This document shows, one piece after another, positions 1 through 6,302 of a DNA stretch of 6,806 nt (positions are counted from its first letter, which is position 1; each line of letters starts with the position of its first letter). The notes below the pieces were generated by a model. That model was not told the DNA's origin and did not search any database. It saw only the letters and a program-made list of their open reading frames with translations. Position numbers and translations under genes: made by a program. Origin of the DNA: Bacteroidales bacterium (GTDB lineage Bacteria; Bacteroidota; Bacteroidia; Bacteroidales; UBA932); the NCBI GenBank assembly GCA_023230265.1, contig JALNXR010000112.1, positions 1-6,806 on the forward strand, written 5' to 3'.

Positions 1-54
1 ACTCTGCCGGTTCGCACACTCTGCCGGTTATCGCACACTCTGCCGGTTATCGCA
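1..54. mobile_element. Probable insertion-sequence terminus (IS21-like?), element body off the left edge
   Basis: Read on the minus strand, the base after the TAG stop of the channel gene begins TGCGATAACCGGCAGAGTG, repeated in phase. The element would therefore start with TG here, and end with CA on the plus strand at 53-54. IS21-family elements are known for TG...CA ends that carry several copies of a short repeat bound by the transposase, and this arrangement fits. No transposase gene is in the window, the opposite end is not seen, and no target duplication can be tested. A plain intergenic tandem repeat remains possible. Confidence 0.45.
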
Positions 55-55
55 C
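1..55. repeat. Tandem 19-bp direct repeat, about 2.9 copies
   Basis: Three head-to-tail units are directly visible. Units at 18-36 and 37-55 are identical (ACTCTGCCGGTTATCGCAC). The unit at 1-17 lacks the internal AT but is otherwise the same. The array may continue beyond the left edge. The last base is shared with the TAG stop codon of the outer-membrane channel gene (55-57). The unit is richer in G+C than the surrounding DNA and does not occur elsewhere in the window. Confidence 0.97.
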
Positions 56-1539
56 TACTCCACCAGTTTATCGTAATCTGTTTCCAGGGGTTTTCTGGTT
101 ATAAAATCAAAGAGGGTAAGCCCTCTGAGGTTATAAAAGTAAGTCCAATAATCCTGGATTGACTTGATATATTGCGTGCGGTTCTGGTCCTTTTTGGTAT
201 CGGCATTATTGAGATCGATCACGGCAATTTTACCTATCAGAAACCTCTGTTTTGTAACTTCAAACATCTTTTGGGCAACGGTATCAGATTTTGCTGCGAT
301 TTTAACCTGGTTTGCCTGGAGATTGAATCTCTCCACATCCAGGTAAAGGTTCTGCTGAAAATCCTGCCTTGCCTGCCTTGTTTTAACCTCAGTAAGTTCC
401 AGACTGGATTGTGCCATTTTGTATTTACCTTTTCCGAGCCCCCAGTCTAGTATCGGTATTGTAAATCCAACACTTATGCTCTGTTGTTGTCTGGGGTCTT
501 TGTATGCCAGTGAAAAAACAGGATCCTGATCTCCCAGGCCGAAGGATGCATAGAGATTTGCTTTAAATCCACGGTTTGCCTTTGCCTGAGCGACATTGCT
601 CTGTGCAGAAAGAAGACCGAGCTCCTGACTTATAATCTCTGGATTATTCTTCATTGCAAGCTGATAGACTTCGTCCAGACTAACCTGCAGATCCGGGATT
701 TCGTAGGGAATTATCAGTTCAAGTCTCACCTGGTCGTTAAATCCAAGGAAAGATCTCATTCTGATCTCGGCATTTCTCAGATTCATCTCAGAAGTTTTTC
801 TCGAGGTCTCTGCATTAAGCCAACTAAGTTGCATCTGAAGAAGCTCATCTTCTGCAATTGTGCCAAGTTCATACCGACCCTGTGCAATTCTCCACAATGT
901 GTCGCTATTGGCATAATTTACCTGGGCAATCTGATAACTGATCTGAGCCTGAGCAAGTGAGAAAAAAATGCTGACAGTCTGCTTATGCACATCTTCCATT
1001 AAAGAGAGATATTCTTTTCTGGCCATTTCGTACCTGAGAGGTTCAGTTTTCTTCTGCCATTTTAGATCGTTGTAACTAAAGAGGGGTTGGGTAAAACTGA
1101 TTCTTACAGGTGAAGTGATAAATCTTCTTGTATCATTCTCGAAATCGTTAAACAGAGTTATGTCTGATGATAGAGAAATTGACCCTCCTGTAAGTCCGAT
1201 ATTTTGCGTAAGAGAGAGAGCTGCGTTATTGCTTAGTGCGTTGGAGGCTTTATAGTCCCATCTGTCAAACTGTGAGTTCCAAACCTTTTCATATGTAGTG
1301 CTGTAGTCAGGACCGGTGCCCTTGAAAGAGAGGGATGGAAGATATCTGGCCAGAAATGTTCTGTACTGCCAGTAACTGGAACGAAAAGAGTGTTTGGCCA
1401 TTAAGGCATTGGGAGACTGTGTCTCTGCCATCTCGATAGCCTCCTCGAAGGTGATCTTGATAATCTGCTGTGCACTGCTCTTTTTTACAGTGAGGGCAGA
1501 TATGACCAAAATTGAAAATAAAAGAATCTTTTTCATCAT
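55..1539 (-). CDS. TolC-family outer-membrane efflux channel
   Basis: This 494-residue protein is the likely outer-membrane exit duct of the tripartite exporter encoded by this operon. It opens with a signal peptide (Lys3-Lys4, hydrophobic 5-18, probable cleavage after Ala23 in SSA|QQ). Two outer-membrane-efflux repeats follow, at about 27-265 and 285-480. Each has a membrane strand segment (ISFTQPLF near 147; ISVGFTIPILDWG near 355) and the paired helical-turn motif (RYELGTIAEDELLQ near 222; RFLIGKIAVIDLNN near 432). The C-terminus (YFYNLRGLTLFDF, then DYDKLVE) looks like the natural end of Bacteroidota family members, so the gene seems complete although a repeat array starts at its stop codon. 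It begins 22 bp after the permease gene. Two consecutive ATGs (1539 and 1536) could serve as start. The family assignment is firm; the substrate is unknown. Confidence 0.93.
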   Translation of the reverse strand: MMKKILLFSILVISALTVKKSSAQQIIKITFEEAIEMAETQSPNALMAKHSFRSSYWQYRTFLARYLPSLSFKGTGPDYSTTYEKVWNSQFDRWDYKASNALSNNAALSLTQNIGLTGGSISLSSDITLFNDFENDTRRFITSPVRISFTQPLFSYNDLKWQKKTEPLRYEMARKEYLSLMEDVHKQTVSIFFSLAQAQISYQIAQVNYANSDTLWRIAQGRYELGTIAEDELLQMQLSWLNAETSRKTSEMNLRNAEIRMRSFLGFNDQVRLELIIPYEIPDLQVSLDEVYQLAMKNNPEIISQELGLLSAQSNVAQAKANRGFKANLYASFGLGDQDPVFSLAYKDPRQQQSISVGFTIPILDWGLGKGKYKMAQSSLELTEVKTRQARQDFQQNLYLDVERFNLQANQVKIAAKSDTVAQKMFEVTKQRFLIGKIAVIDLNNADTKKDQNRTQYIKSIQDYWTYFYNLRGLTLFDFITRKPLETDYDKLVE

Positions 1540-1561
1540 TTTAACATTTTCGTAACTCTAT

Positions 1562-2944
1562 TTATTCATATCTGAGCGATTCAATCGGATCCTTTTCTGA
1601 TGCCCTCTTGGCAGGCGAATAACCGAATATAACACCTACTGATACAGATACACCAAATGCAACGAAAACAGAGAAGAAAGAGACAATTGTTTCAATACCT
1701 GCAAGATATTCGATCAGTTTGGCCATAATAACTCCCAGGAATATTCCTATGAATCCACCTGTGACACTTATCAGTACAGCCTCTGAGAGGAACTGTACAA
1801 CAATATCCATCTTTTTTGCACCCAAAGCCATCCTTGTTCCGATCTCCTTGATCCTCTCCATTACAGAGGCAAACATTATGTTCATTATGCCGATACCTCC
1901 CACAATCAGGGAGATACTGGCGATAGCACCCAGTACAATATTAAAAATATCTTTTGTTCTTTGCTGTTGTTTGAGTAGTAGCTCAGGAACAGTGATCTCA
2001 AAATCCTTAACACCTGTGTGACGTCTCTCCAGCATCCTTCCAAGAACCTCTGTGGTGGGTGTGAGCTGCTCGGTTTCATGAACCTGGACCACAATCCTGT
2101 CAAGCTGATTGTAATTAGTCTCGGTTGGAGTGGAAGAGGTGGATTCACTCGATAAAGCTAAACCCATGCCTCTTCTGCCAAATCCCATGAAAAACGATGA
2201 GGAAGAGGCTTCTGATACAAGTTTTGTATTGAGAAGTGCCCTGTTCTGATACCTTAGAAGCATTGTCTGTATCGGGATGTAAATATTGTCGTTATATACA
2301 TTTACACCTTTGTCCTCAAACCCTGTAAGGCTTACATTGCTCTTGTTGAGAACCCCGATAACTTTTAACCAAATTCCGTCAAATTTGATATACTGGTTTA
2401 TCGGGTTGACCTTGTTGAAAAACTGTGTTCTTATGTTAGCACCTATGATGCAGACCTGGACTCCATTCTCCTCCTGCATGTCGTTGAAGAAAGTTCCGTC
2501 TATCAGTGGCAGGTTGTAGAGTTCAAAATAATCATTAGAGACCCCGACCAGTTTTGCGTTGTATTTAACTCCGTTTACCATGGCCGAAGAGTTTATGGAA
2601 ATTTCCGGACTGATCCTCTTTACCGAGGGCAGGACCTCTCTTATAGCCTCAACATCGAGCATACTCAGTCCTCTGGAGAATTTATTGGTCTGCTTCTCAC
2701 CCTCCTCCTCTGAGGAGCTTTTCTGAGTAATAATAGGGTTGATAATTATATTGTTAACGCCCACCATTTTCATCTGCTCCATAATCTCCTGCTTAGCTCC
2801 TTTTCCAATGGCAAGCATTGCAATCACAGCAGCCACACCGAATATAATCCCCAGTGCAGTCAGAAAAGACTTGAGCTTGTTTGAGATTATCGACTCAATG
2901 GCAATTTCAATGTCATGAAAATACCTGTATATAAATCTTATCAT
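1562..2944 (-). CDS. MacB-type ABC transporter permease (FtsX fold), without ATPase domain
   Basis: This 460-residue inner-membrane protein has the MacB permease layout: TM1 at about 27-47 (preceded by NKLKSFLTALGIIFGVAAVI), a large periplasmic domain at about 48-333, then TM2 (334-358), TM3 (385-411) and TM4 (419-441). The signature GGIGIMNIMFASVMERIKEIG followed by TRMALGAKK sits at 349-378, and the C-terminus (SPAKRASEKDPIESLRYE) is typical. MacB-type proteins are mechanotransmitters: ATP hydrolysis in the cytoplasm drives the periplasmic part to push substrate through adaptor and channel. E. coli MacB has about 650 residues with an N-terminal ATPase; this one has none, so a separate ATP-binding subunit is expected, but none is in the window. 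Ser/Gly-rich stretches at about 245-278 and an acidic one at 74-90 interrupt the periplasmic domain. The start lies 13 bp after the adaptor stop, which suggests translational coupling. Confidence 0.93.
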   Translation of the reverse strand: MIRFIYRYFHDIEIAIESIISNKLKSFLTALGIIFGVAAVIAMLAIGKGAKQEIMEQMKMVGVNNIIINPIITQKSSSEEEGEKQTNKFSRGLSMLDVEAIREVLPSVKRISPEISINSSAMVNGVKYNAKLVGVSNDYFELYNLPLIDGTFFNDMQEENGVQVCIIGANIRTQFFNKVNPINQYIKFDGIWLKVIGVLNKSNVSLTGFEDKGVNVYNDNIYIPIQTMLLRYQNRALLNTKLVSEASSSSFFMGFGRRGMGLALSSESTSSTPTETNYNQLDRIVVQVHETEQLTPTTEVLGRMLERRHTGVKDFEITVPELLLKQQQRTKDIFNIVLGAIASISLIVGGIGIMNIMFASVMERIKEIGTRMALGAKKMDIVVQFLSEAVLISVTGGFIGIFLGVIMAKLIEYLAGIETIVSFFSVFVAFGVSVSVGVIFGYSPAKRASEKDPIESLRYE

Positions 2945-2957
2945 TACACTCGGCTAA

Positions 2958-4544
2958 TTATTGACTTCTCTGTTCTGTCCTTCTTCTGCGCATTGTAGTA
3001 TCACCGGGAGCACTCTGCCTTTGCTGACCGGCAGCCCGTCTCTCCATAAATTTCTGTCTCTCCTCGGGGCTTAGTTGTCTGGTATTGTTATTATTCTGAT
3101 TAGGAATGCGTCTTACCGGCGAATCTCCGGTCACACTTTGTCCGGCAAGGCTGGGATCAACTCCCTGAAACTTACTTTGCATAGAAGGAGGCAGATTCCT
3201 TAAAAATCCCTTTTCTCTTGCAGCTCTCTCTGCCTCATCTCTTTTTCTCTGCTCTTCTGCTTTCTTTGCAGCTACACGTTCTTTGATAACAGCAATCAGT
3301 TCCTCTCCCTTCATTTTGAATTTATCAGCCTTTTCGGGAACATTGAGATAGATCTTTTCATTCTCCTCCAGCCCTTTCTCCACTACGACACTGTTTTCGT
3401 TCATCTCTCCCAGTACCACAACCTGTCTGTATCCGCCTTTGAGATATACGAAGGGGATACTGTCTGCAGTGGCATAAACAGACTCCAGTGGAATATAGAC
3501 CACATCATTTATTGACTTGGTGATAATTTTATTGCCGGTAGTCATTGCAGGTTTAAGTATCGGGTCAGATTCGTTAACCTGGACAGTAACCTCAAACACC
3601 TTGGCATCTGTGTTAGGAAGCTGCTCTCCGATATTTGCAACAGCTTTTACCACTCCGGTGTAGTTTTTATCGGGGAAAGCATCCACCAGAATCTCAACAC
3701 TTTGTCCTGGAAACACTTTGCTTACATCAATCTCATTTACATATGTTTTTGATATCATTACTGACATATCCGGCAGTGTTGCCACAACATTGTCCCAGGG
3801 ACTTATGGAAGAGCCTATTTTTCTTTTTGTACCCATCCGGTCTCTTTTGTAGATTACCATTCCTGGTGCCGGGGCTCTTATGATAAATTTAGAAAGTATA
3901 TCTTCCAGCTCTCTGACTCTTGTCTGCTGGTCATTGATATTTTTCAACAAAGTTTTTATATCAGAATTTGCCTGTTCTACCTTAAGTGTATAGCTCCTGG
4001 TAGACTGGTCAAGTGAACGGATTGCTTTGTCCAGTGAAAGTTCTGCCTGCCTTATTGTTGTAGGAGGTTCAAATTTAGATTGTTGTAAGGTTATCTTTGC
4101 CTCCTCCACAGAGTAGCTCAGATTTTTAAGATTGTCCCGGAGATTGCTTAGATTAACCGCTGTGTCCAGGATTTTCATTTCCAGGTTGGACTCCAGGGTT
4201 GTCAGCTTCTCCAACTCGTCTTTAAGGTTGTTTTCGAATGAAGTTCTGTCCAGAGTTGCTACATAGTCCCCCTCTTTTACCTCAGTTCCTTCTGGGACCA
4301 TATCTGTAATCTTGATCTCCATAGCACGGATATTTCTGCTCTCTGTGAATTGGGGACCGTAAATATCGGTGGACTCTTTTGCCTGTAGTTCACCGGTTGT
4401 GTTGACAATTATATCAAACTGACCTTTTTGAGATTCAACATAGAGAGATGTAATCTCTTTTTTTGCAGAAATCCTGCCGATTATTATCAGGATAAGAATT
4501 GCTGCAGCGATGACAATTCCTGTAATGATGAGCGTCTTTTTCAT
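2958..4544 (-). CDS. HlyD/MacA-like periplasmic adaptor of tripartite exporter
   Basis: This 528-residue membrane-fusion protein would bridge the MacB-type permease and the TolC-type channel. An N-terminal membrane anchor (hydrophobic 5-23) leaves the rest in the periplasm. A split biotinyl-lipoyl-like domain is visible as residues 45-100 (ending MVPEGTEVKEGDYVATLD) and 220-258 (IIRAPAPGMVIYKRD and onward). A long helical hairpin lies between them (about 102-218). Beta-barrel and membrane-proximal segments follow (about 260-400; FPGQSVEILVDAFPDKNYTGVV, then PAMTTGNKIIT and VYIPLESVY). Residues after about 411 form an unusual charged tail rich in Lys, Arg, Glu, Gln and Asn. It is the first gene of the export operon, starting at an ATG with no Shine-Dalgarno sequence behind an AT-rich leader. 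The family is secure; whether the cargo is a drug, lipid or peptide cannot be read from the sequence. Confidence 0.93.
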   Translation of the reverse strand: MKKTLIITGIVIAAAILILIIIGRISAKKEITSLYVESQKGQFDIIVNTTGELQAKESTDIYGPQFTESRNIRAMEIKITDMVPEGTEVKEGDYVATLDRTSFENNLKDELEKLTTLESNLEMKILDTAVNLSNLRDNLKNLSYSVEEAKITLQQSKFEPPTTIRQAELSLDKAIRSLDQSTRSYTLKVEQANSDIKTLLKNINDQQTRVRELEDILSKFIIRAPAPGMVIYKRDRMGTKRKIGSSISPWDNVVATLPDMSVMISKTYVNEIDVSKVFPGQSVEILVDAFPDKNYTGVVKAVANIGEQLPNTDAKVFEVTVQVNESDPILKPAMTTGNKIITKSINDVVYIPLESVYATADSIPFVYLKGGYRQVVVLGEMNENSVVVEKGLEENEKIYLNVPEKADKFKMKGEELIAVIKERVAAKKAEEQRKRDEAERAAREKGFLRNLPPSMQSKFQGVDPSLAGQSVTGDSPVRRIPNQNNNNTRQLSPEERQKFMERRAAGQQRQSAPGDTTMRRRRTEQRSQ

Positions 4545-4560
4545 CCGTGTTTATTAATAA

Positions 4561-4588
4561 ATGTTAATTATTTCTGATGTTAATTATT
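4561..4588. repeat. Exact 12-bp direct repeat pair in the export-operon leader
   Basis: ATGTTAATTATT occurs at 4561-4572 and again at 4577-4588, an offset of 16 bp. Each copy contains the palindrome TAATTA. The pair lies 17-44 bp upstream of the adaptor start codon, between it and the candidate promoter. It could be part of an operator, or simply low-complexity AT-rich sequence. Confidence 0.8.
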
Positions 4589-4612
4589 ATAAGATTAAAA
4601 TTGAAGCAAAAA
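4586..4612 (-). promoter_or_regulatory. Weak promoter candidate for the export operon
   Basis: On the minus strand, TTTTTG (4612-4607) is followed after 15 bp by TATAAT (4591-4586), 41 bp before the adaptor start. The -10 hexamer is perfect by the general sigma-70 consensus, but the spacing is short. The Bacteroidota pattern (TTTG, then TAnnTTTG) is not met. In a region this AT-rich such matches arise by chance. The main support is position: downstream of the terminator and upstream of the first gene of the operon. Confidence 0.25.
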
Positions 4613-4633
4613 GTTTAATTAAAGATTAAAATT
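4591..4633. repeat. Second exact 12-bp direct repeat pair flanking a palindrome
   Basis: AAGATTAAAATT occurs at 4591-4602 and 4622-4633, an offset of 31 bp, close to three helical turns. The second copy overlaps the perfect palindrome TTTAATTAAA (4614-4623). Together with the repeats at 4561-4588 they surround the promoter candidate, as a regulator-binding region might. No regulator gene is in the window. Confidence 0.75.
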
Positions 4634-4703
4634 TGTTGTTTTTGTCATCCTCTCTTCCTGTTTTGTGAAAAATAAAAAATATATTATGTAAGAAAAAAGG
4701 TGA

Positions 4704-4732
4704 AACAAAAAGTGAGCCAAAAATGGCTCACT
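4704..4732 (-). terminator. Intrinsic terminator ending the nadC-nadA-lipoprotein block
   Basis: A perfect 9-bp stem (AGTGAGCCA at 4711-4719, TGGCTCACT at 4724-4732) closes a 4-base loop. On the minus strand the stem is followed directly by TTTTGTTT (4710-4703). It begins 20 bp after the lipoprotein stop codon. On the plus strand no T-tract follows, so it should act only in the minus direction. It separates the NAD block from the export operon. Confidence 0.9.
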
Positions 4733-4752
4733 ATCAATAAAATTAGCTGGTT

Positions 4753-5178
4753 CTACAATGGGCTCCTGCTTCCCGGCAGAAGTTTCAGCCGGTTCTTTTC
4801 CTCAAAGTACTTAAAGAACATGTAGAGTTTAAAGTTGAATTCAAAATCGTAAGAGGTTAGATAATCGTATTCCAGGTAGCTGTCAATAAACTCGTCTCCA
4901 GATGAATAACGTCGATTCCACTCCATGGAGTAGAGATGGTTCCAGGACTGCAGATAATCGTTACTGTACTGGTTTTTTGTGAAAGCCCTGCTTTGAAACC
5001 AAAAATCAAACCCGGGATCAAACACTATCAGTTCGTACTTGGTTGAGTCTTTCAATGCGGTTGTATCGCTTATTTCAACCGTGCTTTTTTTTGAGTCTGC
5101 AACTCTTTTCTGTGCCCCGCAGGAGATAATGAGTCCAGAAAGGAGCACAATGATCAGGATTATTAAAACTCTTTTCAT
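4753..5178 (-). CDS. Small lipoprotein, probable DUF6146-like family, function unknown
   Basis: This 141-residue protein starts with a lipoprotein signal: MKRVLIILIIVLLSGLIISC, with lipobox IIS-C and lipidated Cys20. A Thr/Ser/Lys-rich linker (21-46) follows, and then a compact aromatic-rich domain. The recognisable core is YELIVFDPGFDFWF (48-61), followed by WNHLYSMEWNRRY and a Tyr/Phe-rich end (FNFKLYMFFKYFEEKNRL). From memory this pattern matches a conserved Bacteroidota lipoprotein family catalogued as DUF6146; no function is known to me. The ATG at 5178 is preferred over an in-frame TTG at 5187, because it puts the basic residues and hydrophobic core at the normal place. The gene lies 147 bp after nadA and ends just before the terminator, so it may be transcribed with the nad genes or from its own promoter. 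A role in NAD metabolism is not implied by its sequence. Confidence 0.85.
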   Translation of the reverse strand: MKRVLIILIIVLLSGLIISCGAQKRVADSKKSTVEISDTTALKDSTKYELIVFDPGFDFWFQSRAFTKNQYSNDYLQSWNHLYSMEWNRRYSSGDEFIDSYLEYDYLTSYDFEFNFKLYMFFKYFEEKNRLKLLPGSRSPL

Positions 5179-5181
5179 CTT

Positions 5182-5214
5182 CTGCAAATTTTAAAAATAT
5201 TTGCTGCAAATTTT
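5182..5214. repeat. 11-bp direct repeat at the lipoprotein leader
   Basis: CTGCAAATTTT occurs at 5182-5192 and 5204-5214, an offset of 22 bp. The nearer copy ends three bases from the lipoprotein ATG, where a ribosome would bind. The farther copy forms part of the inverted repeat GCAAA-T-TTTGC (5206-5216). It may be a local duplication or a regulatory site. Confidence 0.7.
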
Positions 5215-5235
5215 GCACCATTAAAGAGTGAAAAC

Positions 5236-5304
5236 ATTATCTCACAAAAGATGCAGATCATTCTCACTAAAGAGACAGATCATTACCTCACAAAGATTCA
5301 GATC
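5236..5304. repeat. Three tandem imperfect 22-24 bp repeats after nadA
   Basis: The units run 5236-5259, 5260-5281 and 5282-5304, each starting ATT and ending CAGATC. Their cores are CTCACAAAAGATGCAGATC (5241-5259), CTCACTAAAGAGACAGATC (5263-5281) and CTCACAAAGATTCAGATC (5287-5304). The first and second cores differ at 3 of 19 positions; the first and third differ by one deletion and one substitution. A more decayed fourth unit may lie at about 5217-5235 (sharing TAAAGAG). They fill much of the gap between nadA and the lipoprotein gene and do not encode an evident peptide. Confidence 0.88.
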
Positions 5305-5325
5305 ACGACTCCGCTAATGCAGAAA

Positions 5326-6264
5326 TTATAACCTCAGCATTCTTTCTATCGAGGGATACGCCATCTCCCTGAGACCGGCTTCAACTTTGATCCCGGGAGT
5401 CTCACTCCTGAGTGCGGAGAGTAACTTTTCCAAAGTGGATTTTTTCATTTGTCTGCAGGGAACATCTACAGAGATATACTCCTTAGAGGGGCAAATCTGC
5501 TTCATTCTATGGATTATCTCTTTCTCGGTAACTATTACAAATTGGTCAGACTTTGAATTTTGCACATGGTTTATCATTCCGGATGTAGAGTAGAACCAGG
5601 CTCTGGACATGTTGTGAATCTGAGGATCCGCCGAACAACTGCTCTCAGGATGGATAAGAATGTCAGCCTTTGGATATTTTGCAGCCAGGTCCAATACCAA
5701 ACGGCTTGTGAATCGTTGATGGACACAGCAGCTTCCAGGCCAGATCTCCATCTCCCTGCCTGACTTATAACGGATATACTCCCCAAGGTTTTTGTCCGGC
5801 ACAAAGAGTATTTTCTTCCCGGCCGGGATGCTCTCAATCACTCTCAGGGCGTTTGCCGATGTACAGCAGATGTCTGTGTAAGCTTTTACATCAGCGGTTG
5901 TATTTACATATGAGACAACGACTCCTGTGGGATTCTCCCTTTTCCACTCCAGCAGATCGCTCCCTGTAATGCTCTCTGCCAGTGAACACCCGGCAGTGTT
6001 ATCGGGGACAATGACCTTTTTATCCGGAGAAATTATTGAGGCAGTCTCAGCCATAAAATTCACGCCACAGAAAACGATAAGAGGGGAATCTGTAGAAGCC
6101 GCCTGTTGCGACAATCCGAGGGAATCACCAAGATAGTCACAAATATCCTGGATCTCAGGGAGCGTGTAATAGTGAGCGAGAATGACTGCCCTCTTCTCAT
6201 TTTTGATCTTTATTATCTCCTCGATAACTTGTTGTTTATCCCGGGAAATTCCTTTGATATCCAT
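5326..6264 (-). CDS. nadA: Quinolinate synthase
   Basis: NadA condenses iminoaspartate with dihydroxyacetone phosphate to quinolinate in de novo NAD synthesis, in the cytoplasm, using a [4Fe-4S] cluster. The 312-residue protein matches the shorter (about 300-residue) class and appears complete. The three expected cluster cysteines are visible: Cys93 (DNTAGCSLAES), Cys179 in the WPGSC motif, and Cys270 (VDVPCRQMKKSTLEKL). Other family landmarks are AHYYTLPEIQDICDYLGDS (30-48), CGVNFMAETA (66-75), VSYVNTTADVKAYTDICCTSAN (117-138), HPE (205-207) and STSGM (226-230). Two extra adjacent cysteines (134 and 180) are next to conserved positions, but the ligand motif assigns Cys179. The ATG start is 38 bp downstream of nadC, with no Shine-Dalgarno, consistent with an operon. 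Its product is the substrate of the neighbouring NadC. Confidence 0.97.
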   Translation of the reverse strand: MDIKGISRDKQQVIEEIIKIKNEKRAVILAHYYTLPEIQDICDYLGDSLGLSQQAASTDSPLIVFCGVNFMAETASIISPDKKVIVPDNTAGCSLAESITGSDLLEWKRENPTGVVVSYVNTTADVKAYTDICCTSANALRVIESIPAGKKILFVPDKNLGEYIRYKSGREMEIWPGSCCVHQRFTSRLVLDLAAKYPKADILIHPESSCSADPQIHNMSRAWFYSTSGMINHVQNSKSDQFVIVTEKEIIHRMKQICPSKEYISVDVPCRQMKKSTLEKLLSALRSETPGIKVEAGLREMAYPSIERMLRL

Positions 6265-6302
6265 TGCTGCAGATAATTACTTGATTTTTAATCTTTCCAT
6301 TG

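Noticed and set aside
1..55. CRISPR array at the left edge
   Set aside because: The units are head to tail with no spacers, and the repeat is too short.
1..57. Truncation of the channel gene by the repeat array
   Set aside because: The protein reaches the family's usual C-terminus (LTLFDF, then DYDKLVE) before the stop, so nothing appears missing.
172..450. Plus-strand open frames inside the channel gene, and similar ones within the permease, adaptor, nadA and nadC genes
   Set aside because: They lie antisense to long, well-recognised genes, lack family-like motifs and have no leader of their own. They are shadows of the real frames.
1906..2148. Minus-strand 80-codon frame inside the permease gene
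   Set aside because: It overlaps the conserved TM2 region of the permease in another frame and has no recognisable domain. The permease frame itself shows no frameshift here.
5179..5187. TTG at 5187 as the lipoprotein start
   Set aside because: The in-frame ATG nine bases later gives a standard lipoprotein signal (MKR then hydrophobic core, Cys at 20), so the TTG is not needed.
5185..5210. Bacteroidota-type promoter (TTTG then TAnnTTTG) before the lipoprotein
   Set aside because: The nearest match has a three-base instead of two-base gap in the -7 element and only 13 bp to the -33 element, and would leave almost no leader before the ATG.
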